This document shows, in pieces, positions 1 to 10,379 of a stretch of 64,000 nucleotides of DNA. The stretch covers positions 1-64,000 of the forward strand of contig JADKGZ010000020.1 in NCBI GenBank assembly GCA_016722025.1, given 5' to 3'. The first letter of the stretch is position 1. Every line of letters starts with the position of its first letter. The position numbers and the translations under genes are program-made. This stretch comes from Acidimicrobiaceae bacterium. Lineage in GTDB: Bacteria > Actinomycetota > Acidimicrobiia > Acidimicrobiales > Ilumatobacteraceae. The notes beneath the pieces are model-generated. The model saw only the letters and a program-made list of their open reading frames with translations. It did no database searches and was not told the origin of the DNA.

Positions 1-514
1 TCGCCCGTCTTCCTGCAGAAGCTGGGCGTGCAGTACGCATCTGCAGGCACGGCGAGCGGCGCGAGATCTTCGGCGGGACCGACGGGATCTCGTGAACAAG
101 AAGGTAGCCGCCATCCAGGGCCACGACATGACCCCATCTTCTGCTGCGGCGAGACGCTGGAAGAGCGTGAGGCGGGAGACGGAATCGAAGGTGCTCGGTC
201 AGGTGCGCCGGCCTCGCCGGCCGCACCCCCGCAGGTGGGCGCGCTCGTCGTCGCCTACGAGCCCATCTGGGCGATCGGCACCGGCCGTACTGCCACCAGC
301 GACGACGCCCAGCAGGTGTGCGCCGCCATTCGTGGCTGCGTCGCGGAGGTGTGTGGCGAGGAGGCCGCGGCGTCGGTGCGCATCCAGTACGGCGGCAGCG
401 TGAAGGGCGCGAACATCGCCGACTGGTCGCGATGCCCGACACCGATGGTGGTTGGTCGGCGGCGCCAGCCTGGATGCCGACGAATTCGCCCGCATCTGCA
501 AACTCGGTCGCTGA
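1..514 (+). pseudogene. tpiA: Triosephosphate isomerase, 3' part, several frameshifts
   Basis: Triosephosphate isomerase interconverts dihydroxyacetone phosphate and glyceraldehyde 3-phosphate in glycolysis. Only the C-terminal half lies in the window. Family segments are readable but scattered over all three frames: SPVFLQKLGVQY, then ERREIFG, VNKKVAAIQGHDMTP and FCCGETLEERE, the catalytic-loop segment YEPIWAIGTGRTA with its Glu, QYGGSVKGANIAD, and the C-terminal end LVGGASLDADEFARICKLGR with TGA at 512-514. At least five indels separate these pieces, yet nearly every conserved residue survives, so I think sequence error is likelier than a dead gene. Proximity to secG fits the usual actinobacterial gap-pgk-tpiA-secG order, here interrupted by an inserted peptide-transporter operon. 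Confidence 0.85.
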
Positions 515-748
515 CCGCCCGCTGCAGCACCTTTCGGGGGTTGCCGGTGCAGGTGAACACAGCGGAAACATTGCTGGAACGTTTGCACCAACTTTTCGTA
601 CAAACGGAAGCGACGTTGCTACTCGCGGGTAATGGACCGTGGTAGCCTCGCAGCGCCCGTACTGATCGGGGAGGACAGTACGAGTTGTCGGCAGCGCTTC
701 GGAGCAGCCACATTTCCCTCCCTCCGTTACACCAGGAGGACCATCCAC

Positions 749-2231
749 GTGAGGACCACGAAGCGCAGCAAGTTCGCTGCTCTCGCCGTCGGCTTTGCAC
801 TGGTCGCCGCAGCTTGCAGCGACGACAGCGACAGCACGACGACCACCGCAGCAACTGAAGAGACCGGCGGTGGCGAGACCACCGTTGCTGGCGAGACCAC
901 GGTGCCCGGCACCGATCCCGTCACCGAGGGCGGCGGCACCGTCACCTATGCGGCCGAGCAGGAGTACGTCTCCTACAACAACGGCACCTCCGACCAGAAC
1001 CTGTTCGCGAGCACGCTCGTCCTGAACATGATCCTGCCGGGCAGTTTCATCGTGAAGCCCGATCTTTCGCTCGTGCTGTGGGACGAGATGATGGTCTCTG
1101 CTGAGGTCACCGTCGAAGATCCCCAGACCGTGGAGTACGTCGTGAAGCCCGAGGCCGTGTGGTCCGACGGCGACCCGATCGACTGCGACGACTACTACAT
1201 GGCATGGCTCGCCAACAGTGGCAAGCTCTCGAAGCCGAACCCCGACTTCACCACCCCGGGCGAGCTCGATGCCGACGGCAACGAGATCCCGAAGGCTGCT
1301 CCGGTGTTCAACACCGCCAGCACCACGGGTTATGACAGCATCGACTCGGTCACCTGCTCGGAGGATGGCAAGACCATCACCACCGTGTACGCCACGCCGT
1401 ACCCGGACTGGCAGGGCCTGTTCAGCGGCCTGCTGCCCGCCCACGTGGTTGAGACCAACGCCGGCGTCGAGGACATCATGGCAGTCGACACCGCAGCCAC
1501 CTCGCCCGACGCTGAAGCGCTTGGCGTTCTGGAGCACCGGCGTTCGTCGGTGTCCGAGCGATAACCATCTCCCCGGCGCATGGTACGAGTTCGACTCGTT
1601 CACGGCTGGCCAGGACCTCATCCTCAAGCGCAACGAGGCCTTCTGGGGCACTCCCGGCGACTACGGTGCCCAGAACATCGACGGCGCCAGGCGCTGCTCG
1701 AGTTGCTGGCTACACGATGGGTGACGACGGCGTCTACGCCGACGCCGATGGCAACCGCCTCAGCCTGCGTCTGGGCCGTCGCGACCCGAACCCGCGCCGT
1801 CAGAGCACCAACGAACTGTTCATCGAGCAGTGCGCCGAGGCCGGCATCGAGCTGACCGACGACCCGGCCGAGGACATGAACTCGGTCCGCCTGCCGGCCA
1901 GCGACTACGACATCATCCTGTTCGCCTGGGTGGCCTCGCCGCTCCTGTCGTCAACACCGCCATTTACGTGCCCGGTGGCCCGCAGAACTGGAACTCGTAC
2001 AGCAACCCCGAGGTGCAGACCCTGTTCGACCAGGCCAACTCTGAGTTCGATGCGGCTGTCCGCGCCGACCTGATGGACCAGATCGACCAGCTCCTGTGGG
2101 ACGACATGGCTACCCTGCCGCTGTTCCAGTTCCAGGAAATGGTCGCCTACAGCGACACCGTCTCGAGCGTGGTCTTCAACGGCCCGCTCGGTGTCACCTG
2201 GAACGCCAACGAATGGGCCCTCGCGGTCTGA
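749..2231 (+). pseudogene. Family-5 peptide/solute-binding lipoprotein, frameshifted and internally deleted
   Basis: This is the substrate-binding lipoprotein of an oligopeptide/dipeptide-type ABC importer. GTG at 749 follows the ribosome site CAGGAGG. The signal peptide ends in the lipobox LVAAAC (Cys 23), followed by a Ser/Thr/Asp-rich linker. Frame changes occur near 1525, 1690 and 1945. Typical family-5 segments are readable: EFDSFTAGQDLILKRNEAFWG, then AGYTMGDDGVYADADGNRLSL, and a C-terminal part ending NANEWALAV. Between NIDG (about 1683) and the ALLELAGY-like motif (about 1690-1715) the roughly 150-200 residues that normally form much of lobe II are absent. The remaining coding length is about 494 codons against a usual 550-600. 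Downstream permeases and ATPases are in order, so this was the first gene of the operon. Confidence 0.85.
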
Positions 2232-2310
2232 TTCGTCTGCAGTCATAGCAATCGGGTGGGCCGGGTCCTTCGGGGCCCGACCCATTCGCTATGAGAACCT
2301 GGGCCTCGCA

Positions 2311-3498
2311 ATGTCCCGTTTCGTCCTGCGGCGACTGCTGGTTGCCGTTCCGTTGCTGTTCGCTGCGAGCATCGTCACGTTCCTGCTCGTGACCAACATC
2401 GGCACGCCGCTGAAGATCGAGAACGCGATCGCGAAGCCGGGCCATTCCGCCGAGCAGGTCGCCAGTCTCAGGCGCCAGTTCGGCATCGGTGAGCCACCCG
2501 TCGAGCGCTACCAGGACTGGGTCACCGGCTTCGTGAAGGGTGACTGGGGCAAGAACCAGGATGAGCAGGATCAGGCCACTGATCTGGGAGCGGATCCAGG
2601 TCACCGTCCGCCTGCTCATCGCGGCTTCGATCATCTCGGTGCTGCTGGGTGTGCTGGTGGGCATCATCGGGCGATCCGGCAGTACACCGCCTTCGACTAT
2701 TCGATGACCTTCCTCGCGTTCCTCTTCTTCTCGATCCCCGCCGCGGTGCTGGCCGGGTTCCTCAAGGAGTTCGGAGCGATCAAACTCAATCCTTGGCTAC
2801 GAGAACCGAGCGTGTCCACGCCGATGGCTCATCGGCTTGCCGTGTTCGGCCTGATCGCCGGCTCCTCGTGATGCGGAACCGTTACAAGTTCGAGCAGCGG
2901 TGCCGAAGAGCATCTCGCGTTCGCTCGCCGGTCTCCGGTATGGCCGTCGGCTTTCTCCTGTCTTCGCGTTGGTCTGGGGTGGCAACACCTACCGTGCCGG
3001 CAACCCGAAGCCGCTGATCCCCACCGTGGGCCAAGACGACCCCCGGTCTCGAGGGCAGCTTCTGGGAGACCTCGCAGGACTACTTCTGGCACATGATGCT
3101 GCCCACATCGGCGCTTGTGCTGATCGGGTTCGCCGGCTACAGCCGGTTCATGCGTGCCTCGATGCTGGACGTGATGACCTCCGACTATGTGCGCACCGGC
3201 GCCATGCCAAGGGCTCTCCGAGCGGCGGGTCACCGGCATGCACGGCGTTCGCAACGCGCTGATCCCGCTGATCACGGTGGTGGCGCTCGACTTCGGCGCA
3301 CTGCTGAGCGGCGCGATCATCACCGAGACCATCTTCGGCTGGACGGGTATGGGTCGCTTCTTCAGTGAGGCGCTCACCGAGAAGGATCCGCGCTCGCTGC
3401 TCGCTTTCGTGATGGTCACCGCCATCTCGGTCGTGGTGTTCAACCTGATCGCCGACATCATCTACGCCCAGCTCGACCCGAGGATCCGTCTTGACTGA
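2311..3498 (+). pseudogene. Peptide ABC transporter permease, DppB type, multiple frameshifts
   Basis: First membrane subunit of the oligopeptide importer. ATG 2311 begins MSRFVLRRLLVAVPLLFAAS, the classic DppB/OppB N-terminal helix. Later segments lie in other frames: VTVRLLIAAS-like residues near 2600, AFDYSMTFLAFLFFSIPAAV around 2690, and the C-terminal half with LPTSALVLIGFAGYSRFMR, the EAA-type loop (MLDVMTSDYVRT...AKGLSERRV) and ETIFGWTGMGRFF around 3090-3370. It stops at 3496-3498. Indels occur at about 2575, 2650, several between 2790 and 3060, and about 3210. The protein is recognisable end to end, so the damage may be sequence error. It overlaps the next gene by 8 bp. Confidence 0.85.
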
Positions 3499-4402
3499 TA
3501 CGGCAGCTCCGACCACGGTCGAGGATCGCGAGTTCTCGGTCGCCGCCCGTTCACAGTGGCGCACGATCACTCGTCGCTTCCTTCGTCACCGTCCCGCGAT
3601 GATCTCGATGGTCATCCTGCTGTTGCTGACCCTGTTCGTGTTCCTCTTTCCCCTGTGGTGGGAGTGGCCGTTCACCGTGCGCGACAAGAAGGCGCTCAGC
3701 AAGGCCCCGTCATGGGATCACCCCTTCGGAACGGACGGCCTCGGCAAGGACGGTCTCGGCCGCGTGATGCGCGGCACTCAACGCTCGATCGAGATCGCCT
3801 TGATCGCCGCGTTCCTGGTCACGATCATCGGTGTGCTGGCCGGCGCAATGGCCGGCTACTTCCGTGGTTGGGTCGATGCAGTGATCATGCGGTTCACCGA
3901 CCTGATCCTCACCATCCCGCTGCTGGTCGTGGTGGCGGTGGTGTCGGTGGGTCTGCCCGGCTCGCCGTGGTACACCATTCCGGTGATCCTGGGTCTCTTC
4001 GCCTGGACGACGTTGGCCCGCATCGTGCGTGCCGAGTTCATGTCGCTGCGTGAGAAGGAGTTCGTGGAGGCAGCACGCGCTGTCGGCGCCCACGACCGAC
4101 GGATCATCTTCAAGCACATCCTGCCGAACCTTGCCGGGCCGATCATCGTGGCTGCCACGTTGGCGATCGCCGGCACGATCATCACCGAGACGGCGTTGTC
4201 GTTCCTCGGCCTCGGTGTCAAGCCGGCCCCCGACGTGTCGCTGGGCCTGCTGATCCAGGAGAGCCTGTTGGCGTTCAAGGCCCGCCCGTGGCTGTTCTGG
4301 TTCCCAGCGGCCGCGATCGTGACGCTGTGTCTGTGTGTGAACTTCATCGGCGATGGTCTTCGCGACGCGTTCGACCCGAAGCAGAACCGGATCAAGGCCT
4401 GA
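3491..4402 (+). CDS. Peptide ABC transporter permease, DppC type
   Basis: Second membrane subunit of the peptide importer, 303 residues and intact. The TTG start at 3491 overlaps the upstream permease stop by 8 bp, indicating translational coupling. The sequence has a cytoplasmic N-terminal extension (OppC_N-like, first helix about residues 36-55), five further membrane segments, and the EAA loop near residue 195 (EFVEAARAVGAHDRRIIFKH) that contacts the ATPases. The ETALSFLGLGVKPAPDVSLG segment is diagnostic of DppC/OppC. It ends 3 nt before the ATPase gene. The substrate could be a di- or oligopeptide, nickel or an opine; the sequence does not decide. Confidence 0.93.
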   Translation: MTDTAAPTTVEDREFSVAARSQWRTITRRFLRHRPAMISMVILLLLTLFVFLFPLWWEWPFTVRDKKALSKAPSWDHPFGTDGLGKDGLGRVMRGTQRSIEIALIAAFLVTIIGVLAGAMAGYFRGWVDAVIMRFTDLILTIPLLVVVAVVSVGLPGSPWYTIPVILGLFAWTTLARIVRAEFMSLREKEFVEAARAVGAHDRRIIFKHILPNLAGPIIVAATLAIAGTIITETALSFLGLGVKPAPDVSLGLLIQESLLAFKARPWLFWFPAAAIVTLCLCVNFIGDGLRDAFDPKQNRIKA

Positions 4403-4405
4403 ACC

Positions 4406-5424
<1,019 letters not shown>

Positions 5425-5428
<4 letters not shown>

Positions 5429-6435
5429 GCGAGCCGATCCTCGAAGTCACCGACCTCGTCAAGCGGTTCCCCATCAAGGGGGGCATTTTCGGCAAGGTCG
5501 TCGCCACGGTCGATGCCGTGTCAGGCGTGTCGTTCACGGTCAACAAGGGCGAAACGCTCGGGCTGGTGGGGGAGAGCGGCTGCGGCAAGTCCACCACGGC
5601 TCGCGCCGTGCTGCGGCTGCACGAGCCGGACTCCGGCAGCATCCTCTTCGAAGGCCGCGACATCATCAAGCTCGACAAGAGCGGCCTGCGCAAGCTGCGT
5701 CGCGAGATGCAGATCGTCTTCCAGGATCCGTACGCGTCGCTGAACCCGCGCTGGCAGGTGAACAACATCGTCGGCGAGCCGTTGGTGGTGCAGGGCTCCA
5801 GTTCGTCGAAGGAGACGGCTGCGCGCGTGGCCGACCTGTTGGCGTTGGTGGGTCTCAACCCCGAGCACGGCAACCGCTACCCGCACGAGTTCTCCGGCGG
5901 CCAGCGTCAGCGCATCGGCATCGCCCGGGCCTTGGCGCTCGACCCGAAGCTGATCGTGCTCGACGAGCCGGTGTCGGCGCTCGACGTGAGCGTGCAGGCC
6001 GGCGTGATCAACTTGCTGGAAGAGCTCCAGGATCGCCTCGGCCTGTCGTACGTGTTCGTCGCTCACGACCTGTCGGTGGTGCGCCACATCAGCGATCGCG
6101 TTGCGGTGATGTACCTCGGCAAGATCGTCGAGATCGGTACCCGCGACGAGGTGTACCACCACGCCGCTCACCCGTACACGCAGGCGCTGCTCTCGTCGGT
6201 GCCGGTCGCTGATCCGGTGACCGAGCGTGCCCGTCACCGGGTGGTGCTGTCGGGCGATGTGCCCAGCCCGATCAACCCGCCGTCGGGCTGCCGGTTCCGC
6301 ACCCGCTGCCCGATTGCGCAAGACATCTGCTCGACCGAGGAACCTGCGTTGGTCGATCGCGGCCAAGGCCACCCCGTCGCGTGCCACTTCCCGTCGGAGA
6401 CACCGGTCTCGGTGTCGAACGCCGTCGCGGGCTGA
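5425..6435 (+). CDS. Peptide ABC transporter ATP-binding protein, DppF type
   Basis: Second ATPase of the importer, 336 residues, starting at ATG 5425 inside the ATGA overlap with the DppD-like gene. Walker A is GESGCGKS. The Q-loop FQDPYASLNPRW, signature SGGQRQR, Walker B LIVLDEPVSALD and switch AHDLSVVRH are all present. The C-terminal CRFRTRCPIAQDIC element matches the oligopeptide-transporter C-terminal domain. A longer in-frame extension upstream exists but would run through the DppD stop region and has no support. It ends the transporter operon; secG follows with its own apparent promoter. Confidence 0.95.
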
Positions 6436-6460
6436 CCGAACACCGATAGGCTTTCGAACC

Positions 6461-6700
6461 GTGCGCGATTTCATCATGTACCTGTCGATCATTGTCAACG
6501 TCCTGTCGTTGGTCGGCCTCGTTGCCGGTGTGCTGATGCACAGCGGTCGCGGCGGCGGTCTCAGCGACATGTTCGGCGGCGCCGGTTCCACCGCGTTGGG
6601 CAGCACCGCTGCCGAGCGCAACCTCACACGCATCACCACGGTCTTCGGCATCGTGTGGTTCGGCACGGTGATTGCACTGAGTTTCCTGTTGGTGCGATAG
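6461..6700 (+). CDS. secG: Protein-export membrane protein SecG
   Basis: SecG is the small subunit of the SecYEG translocon. The 79-residue product has two membrane helices (about residues 4-24 and 57-77) flanking a Gly-rich loop, LMHSGRGGGLSDMFGG, which is diagnostic of the family. GTG 6461 is chosen because the upstream reading frame runs through the preceding ATPase gene. A TAGGCT hexamer (6447-6452) sits 8 nt before this GTG, so the transcript is probably leaderless. Its position close to tpiA and just before tRNA-Leu matches many actinobacterial genomes. Confidence 0.93.
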   Translation: MRDFIMYLSIIVNVLSLVGLVAGVLMHSGRGGGLSDMFGGAGSTALGSTAAERNLTRITTVFGIVWFGTVIALSFLLVR

Positions 6701-6732
6701 AGACCCTGCGATAACCTCGTAGCTCTCACCAC

Positions 6733-6816
6733 GTCGAAGTGGCGGAATAGGCAGACGCGCTAGCTTGAGGGGCTAGTGAACTTAGGTTCGTGGGGGTTCA
6801 AGTCCCCCCTTCGACA
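6733..6816 (+). tRNA. tRNA-Leu, anticodon GAG
   Basis: Class II tRNA of 84 nt without encoded CCA. The 7-bp acceptor stem pairs GTCGAAG (6733-6739) with CTTCGAC (6809-6815), and A6816 is the discriminator. The anticodon stem CTAGC/GCTAG encloses the loop TTGAGGG, giving anticodon GAG for CUC/CUU leucine codons. The long variable arm (GAAC/GTTC) and the T loop GTTCAAG are present. tRNA-Leu directly after secG is a common order in actinobacteria. Confidence 0.97.
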
Positions 6817-6831
6817 CCCCGATTCTCGTAC

Positions 6832-6853
6832 CAGCCGCCTCCAGGGGCGGCTG
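6832..6853 (+). terminator. Hairpin after tRNA-Leu, possible terminator
   Basis: A perfect 8-bp stem (CAGCCGCC with GGCGGCTG) and 6-nt loop begins 16 nt after the tRNA. It is followed by TTGCGCTTCT, not a clean T run, so termination is plausible but not certain. Confidence 0.5.
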
Positions 6854-7105
6854 TTGCGCTTCTCGGAGGCCTACCTCGTCGAAGTCGATGTTGGGCGGAC
6901 ATTGGATTCTGCCCAGCGGCGGCTGTGTAGGACTGACCATTGATGGCCATTCGACCGCTGTGAGTGATCGGGATCCGGACTTTCCGCACCGCGACATACC
7001 GGCACTTCTGGGACGCGCTTGCCCGCAGCGAACGGGGTCCGATCTGCGTTCGATACACCATGTCTGTCGGGGGTCGACGCGAGCCCGATGTCGTCCGTGA
7101 GACGA

Positions 7106-7627
7106 CTAACGGAGCGCGGCGATGAGTCCCTCTGACGTGATCTGCAGCCGACCCGGGCGGGCGGCGGAGAACTGGCGGTACAACGCAGGCGAACAACCTT
7201 CCAGATCGGTCAACCACCTTGCGAATACCCCCAACACCCTGGGCAACTGAGCGTCCAGCCATTCGTCCCAGCGATGTCCAGGCTCGGCTCGAACAAGGCC
7301 GAGATGTGCGAGCCTCCCGTCGAGTTGGTTCATCTTCAGGAACTCACGGTCCGGCCGCCAAGTCCAGTTCGGCACATAGTCCCGTGCCGAAGCGCGATCA
7401 CCCTTCCGTTCGCCGAGGAACTCGATGACACCGCGAATGTGCACGAGTCCCGCCTCGAGAAGAGAGTTGCGGACGACCTGCTCGGCGTCGTTCCTGTTGC
7501 CCCGAGCAGCGAACAGCAGTAGCTGCTGAACCTCGTAGTGGACGTGATCGAGCATCTCTGCGAGTAGCTCAGACGTCTTCGGCGGAGGCTTCGAACCCAC
7601 ACGAGCAGTCTGTCGCGCTCGCAGCAC
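7106..7627 (-). CDS. Hypothetical helical protein
   Basis: A 173-residue product that I do not recognise with confidence. Predicted from sequence it is almost entirely helical and acidic/basic amphipathic, with no membrane segment or signal. The core from residue 25 (MLDHVHYEVQQLLLFAARG, then NSLLEAGLVHIRGVIEFLG) resembles small HEPN-like helical proteins with an N..LLE....H.R...F pattern; that likeness is my inference. GTG at 7627 gives the long form. ATG at 7555 would start exactly at the conserved-looking core and may be the true start. It stands alone, in an AT-richer patch than its neighbours, and its TAG stop is at 7106-7108. Confidence 0.55.
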   Translation of the reverse strand: MLRARQTARVGSKPPPKTSELLAEMLDHVHYEVQQLLLFAARGNRNDAEQVVRNSLLEAGLVHIRGVIEFLGERKGDRASARDYVPNWTWRPDREFLKMNQLDGRLAHLGLVRAEPGHRWDEWLDAQLPRVLGVFARWLTDLEGCSPALYRQFSAARPGRLQITSEGLIAALR

Positions 7628-7742
7628 TTGCTGCGCGCATTGCGTCGACTTCGCGGAACCGGTCCTGGCGGGCGGCGTTATGCGCTCCCGATCACGACCG
7701 CAGAGGTAGCGCCGAGCGGCAGGTATGGCGCTCCGTCGTCAG

Positions 7743-8021
7743 TCAGTCGTTCGTCTCGGGCAGGTAGCGGAAACTCGCAGCCAGCATGATTGCGCACGCA
7801 ATCAGTCCAGCCATGACACCAACCTCGAAGAACAGCCAGTTGAACGTCTTGCCAGTTCCTTCCACTTCCGGGACCATCGTCAGATCAGTCACGGCTCCAT
7901 CGCTCAACGCCCCAACTTTGTAGCCGAGCAGCGCTCCAAGGCCGCCTCCGAGAACGAGGAAGAGGAGTGCATACACTTGGAGAGTCGCCCTAGCGGCAGC
8001 TTTGGCACCTGTGTTCGTCAT
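7743..8021 (-). CDS. Small two-helix membrane protein, unknown function
   Basis: A 92-residue product with two clear hydrophobic helices (about residues 17-37 and 63-83) separated by a polar, acidic loop (GALSDGAVTDLTMVPEVEG). The second helix is followed by a short polar tail, so both ends are probably cytoplasmic. ATG 8021 has a TAGAAG hexamer close upstream. I do not recognise the family. It lies on the same strand as its left neighbour but 115 bp away, so an operon is uncertain. Confidence 0.6.
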   Translation of the reverse strand: MTNTGAKAAARATLQVYALLFLVLGGGLGALLGYKVGALSDGAVTDLTMVPEVEGTGKTFNWLFFEVGVMAGLIACAIMLAASFRYLPETND

Positions 8022-8687
8022 GCCCTTCTATCGACCTCTCACGACGCGACCTTGATCGACAGGCCTAACGGCCCGATATGGCGCTGGCGCGCAAGTGGGG
8101 GTGGCCCCGGCCCGAGCCGTGCAGTTCACTCAGCGATGGGGTGCTCTTACGAGTTGACAAGGTTGCCCAGCGGAGTTTGCAGGTGCTGTGTTACAGGAAC
8201 GCACCTGCCAGAGTCCCGGCTAGAGAGGCAGTTCTGGAGGTGTGCAGGCGCGTAACATCACAGCGTGATTCCTTCAGGCGCGTCCGGACGGTCGCCGCTG
8301 CCGCTGCCGCACTTCCCGCCGCGCAGCCCACAGGCTTCCCCGCTCATCGGCTTGGTTTCGATGGCGGCCTCGTAGCGAAGAGCGACCGATCTGGCGCGAG
8401 GCCAGGCCCGCCGATCATCACCTACCGCCGGATAGCGGACGGGTCTGAAGCTGTCGCGACGATGCGACTCGCAAGCAAGCTTCCGCCACGCCCGCTGAGC
8501 CACAGTCCACCGACCACCAACCTGAGCAGTCAGCCCGCATGGCGCCTCGGATGCGGTCTCCCTCAGAGTTTCGGGTGCGCCGGTGCACCCGGTGAAATCG
8601 ATGGGAGAGGTGAGCGCCCTCGCCTACGTCATCGTTGGGGCATTGTGCCGCACCGCTCCGCCCGGTGCTCGGGAGGCCGGATTGGAC
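8022..8687. other. Stretch without a convincing gene (666 bp)
   Basis: Open frames exist on both strands (for example 8078-8710 plus and 8258-8503 minus), but their products are compositionally odd, rich in Arg/Pro/Ser with no hydrophobic core or motif, and lack ribosome sites. I see no tRNA, repeat array or clear terminator. It may be decayed sequence or a long intergenic region. Confidence 0.5.
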
Positions 8688-9529
8688 TCACGGACCGAGA
8701 AACGCGGTGAAGTGGTCGATGTACGCCGCAGTGGTGGATCGGTGGGCGAGGATCCCGTGCGGGGACCCGGGCACCAGATGGATCTGGGCGGATGGCATCA
8801 CCGCCTGCAAACGTTCCGCGTGCTCCGGCGAGAACGCCGGGTAGCAGGCAGGGTCTGCGCGCAGCACCGTGAGGGGAACGATCACGGGCCGGTCGGGGTC
8901 GTACCCGTCGAGCGCGCCACCTGTGATGGCACGATCCCACACGTCGGGGTCGCAGCCAAGGAAGGCATCGACACGAGCCTCCATCGCCGCATCAGTCGAA
9001 TGGTCGGCCGTGAAGCCACCGCACGGTGACGGCTGCGCGGCGATATCGGAACGTACCTGTTCACGGGTCGGATTGGTGGCCTTGAGCGCCCGCATGGCGT
9101 CACGGACTTTCGGGAAGACCTTCGCGTAGGGGCTCGCTTCGAAGTTGTCTTGATAGCAAAGTACAACGGCGGATCCTCGCAGAAGGCCCCTCGCACGAGC
9201 TCCGGCGACGACTGGGCGACCGAGAAGGTGTGCACCCCGCCAAGCGAGTGGCCGGCCAGGAATACCGGACGGCCAACCACCTGCGCCAAAAACGCCCTCA
9301 CGTCGGCCGAGTACTTGGCGCCGACGTACGTGCCAGACGCTCGTGCCGACTGCCCATGACCGCGGAAGTCGAGCGTGTACGCATCGACGCGGTCACCAAG
9401 CGCCGCGAGTAACTCCACGTACGTCGCCCCGCAGCTGGACAGGCCATGAAGGAGAACGACCGGCAGACCGTCTGGACTGCCGTGTCGCTCGTAGTGCAGG
9501 TCGATGCCATCGTGGTGAAATGTGCTCAT
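8688..9529 (-). CDS. Alpha/beta hydrolase, one frameshift
   Basis: A cytoplasmic alpha/beta-fold hydrolase of about 280 residues once a single missing base near 9155 is restored. The N-terminal part has the oxyanion segment VVLLHGLSSCG, then DFRGHGQSA and the nucleophile elbow GHSLGG. The C-terminal part, in the next frame from about YQDNFEASPY, carries DPDRPVIVPLTVLRADPAC and ends with PGSPHGILAHR, whose His is the likely catalytic base. ATG 9529 is supported by a TAGTGT hexamer (9537-9542) 7 nt upstream. The substrate cannot be told from sequence. Total length after correction is a whole number of codons. Confidence 0.8.
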
Positions 9530-9686
9530 CGCAGGGACACTATCCGTGAGCTACGTCGTGCCTTGGCGGAGGTGACTGCGAGAGGAACGCGACAAGGAAT
9601 GGCTGATCGCCGCCGCATTGGCGTACAGATGAACTCATTTGCACCGCCCCAGAACGCCGGGATGGTGCGGTGACGCGCCGGGGCGT

Positions 9687-10124
9687 TCAGCCGAGAGGAA
9701 ATCTCCGACGTACGAGAATCGTGTCCAGATGGCTCATGACCACCTCATCCTCGTTCCTGACGAGAGAGAGGCGGACCGTCACGATGCCTCGATCCGGTTT
9801 GGACGAAGAACGTCGCGTATCCACGTACTCGAACCGAAGGCGGACCTCGTCACCCGGGCGGAGCGGATGATGGAAGCGCACCTCGTCGTAACCGAACGAG
9901 GCGATCACCGCATGTTCGGGGAGTTCGTGAATGAGACGCTGCTTGAGAGCAAGGATGAACACGCCCGGTGCGGTCGGTCCGCCGCGGCTGGCCGCAACCT
10001 CGCCATTGACGTGGATCGGAAGTGGGTCCCAACGCTCCGCGAAATCCACCAACTCGTCACGATCAACGACAATGGCCGAACTCGTCATGCACTCACCGAT
10101 GACAATGTCCTCGAAGCAGATCAC
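9687..10124 (-). CDS. MaoC-like dehydratase/hydratase
   Basis: A 145-residue single hot-dog-fold protein of the MaoC/(R)-specific enoyl-CoA hydratase family, probably acting on a short acyl-CoA. It opens with CFEDIVIGECMTSSAIVVD, then WDPLPIHVN (usual WDPQPFHVD, containing the family His), the DEVRFHHPLRPGDEVRLRFE strand pair, and PDRGIVTVRLSLVRNEDEVVM. The usual catalytic Asp-x(4)-His motif is only partly kept. I chose GTG 10124 because GGAGGT lies 6 nt before it and residue 2 onward aligns with the family start; the frame stays open to 10304 but the extra residues look non-coding. Confidence 0.8.
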   Translation of the reverse strand: MICFEDIVIGECMTSSAIVVDRDELVDFAERWDPLPIHVNGEVAASRGGPTAPGVFILALKQRLIHELPEHAVIASFGYDEVRFHHPLRPGDEVRLRFEYVDTRRSSSKPDRGIVTVRLSLVRNEDEVVMSHLDTILVRRRFPLG

Positions 10125-10379
10125 CTGCTCACCTCCGAGACCGACAACGCCGCCGGTCGGATCCTCACGAGCCGTCGACTTCCACCTCGCAGACAATAGG
10201 TCACCGCCATCCCGAACACGGACGCGAGTATCCCCGACCGCCGGGTCCTCACCGTCGTTATGCGCCTCTCGGGGGACTCGGGCCAAGTAACGCATCACGG
10301 CCACGCGCGCTGATCTGCAGTACTCGTGGACGCTTGCGGCTTCGCGCTCGCAGCGATCGAGGCAGTGATCGACTTGCGT

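Noticed and set aside
6782..6997. Minus-strand ORF ending in GGLEPPRT
   Set aside because: This ending is the known artefact of reading antisense through a tRNA T-arm; it overlaps tRNA-Leu.
8078..8710. 210-codon plus-strand ORF
   Set aside because: Low-hydrophobicity, Arg/Pro/Ser-rich product, no ribosome site, and it overlaps the end of the alpha/beta hydrolase.
7098..10262. Possible integron gene cassettes: TAAC/GTTA core-like heptamers near 7102, 7672, 8063 and 10255 with small minus-strand ORFs between
   Set aside because: No pair with the right order and 60-150 bp spacing of RYYYAAC and GTTRRRY, no attC-like folding seen, and no integrase in the window. The motifs look like chance.
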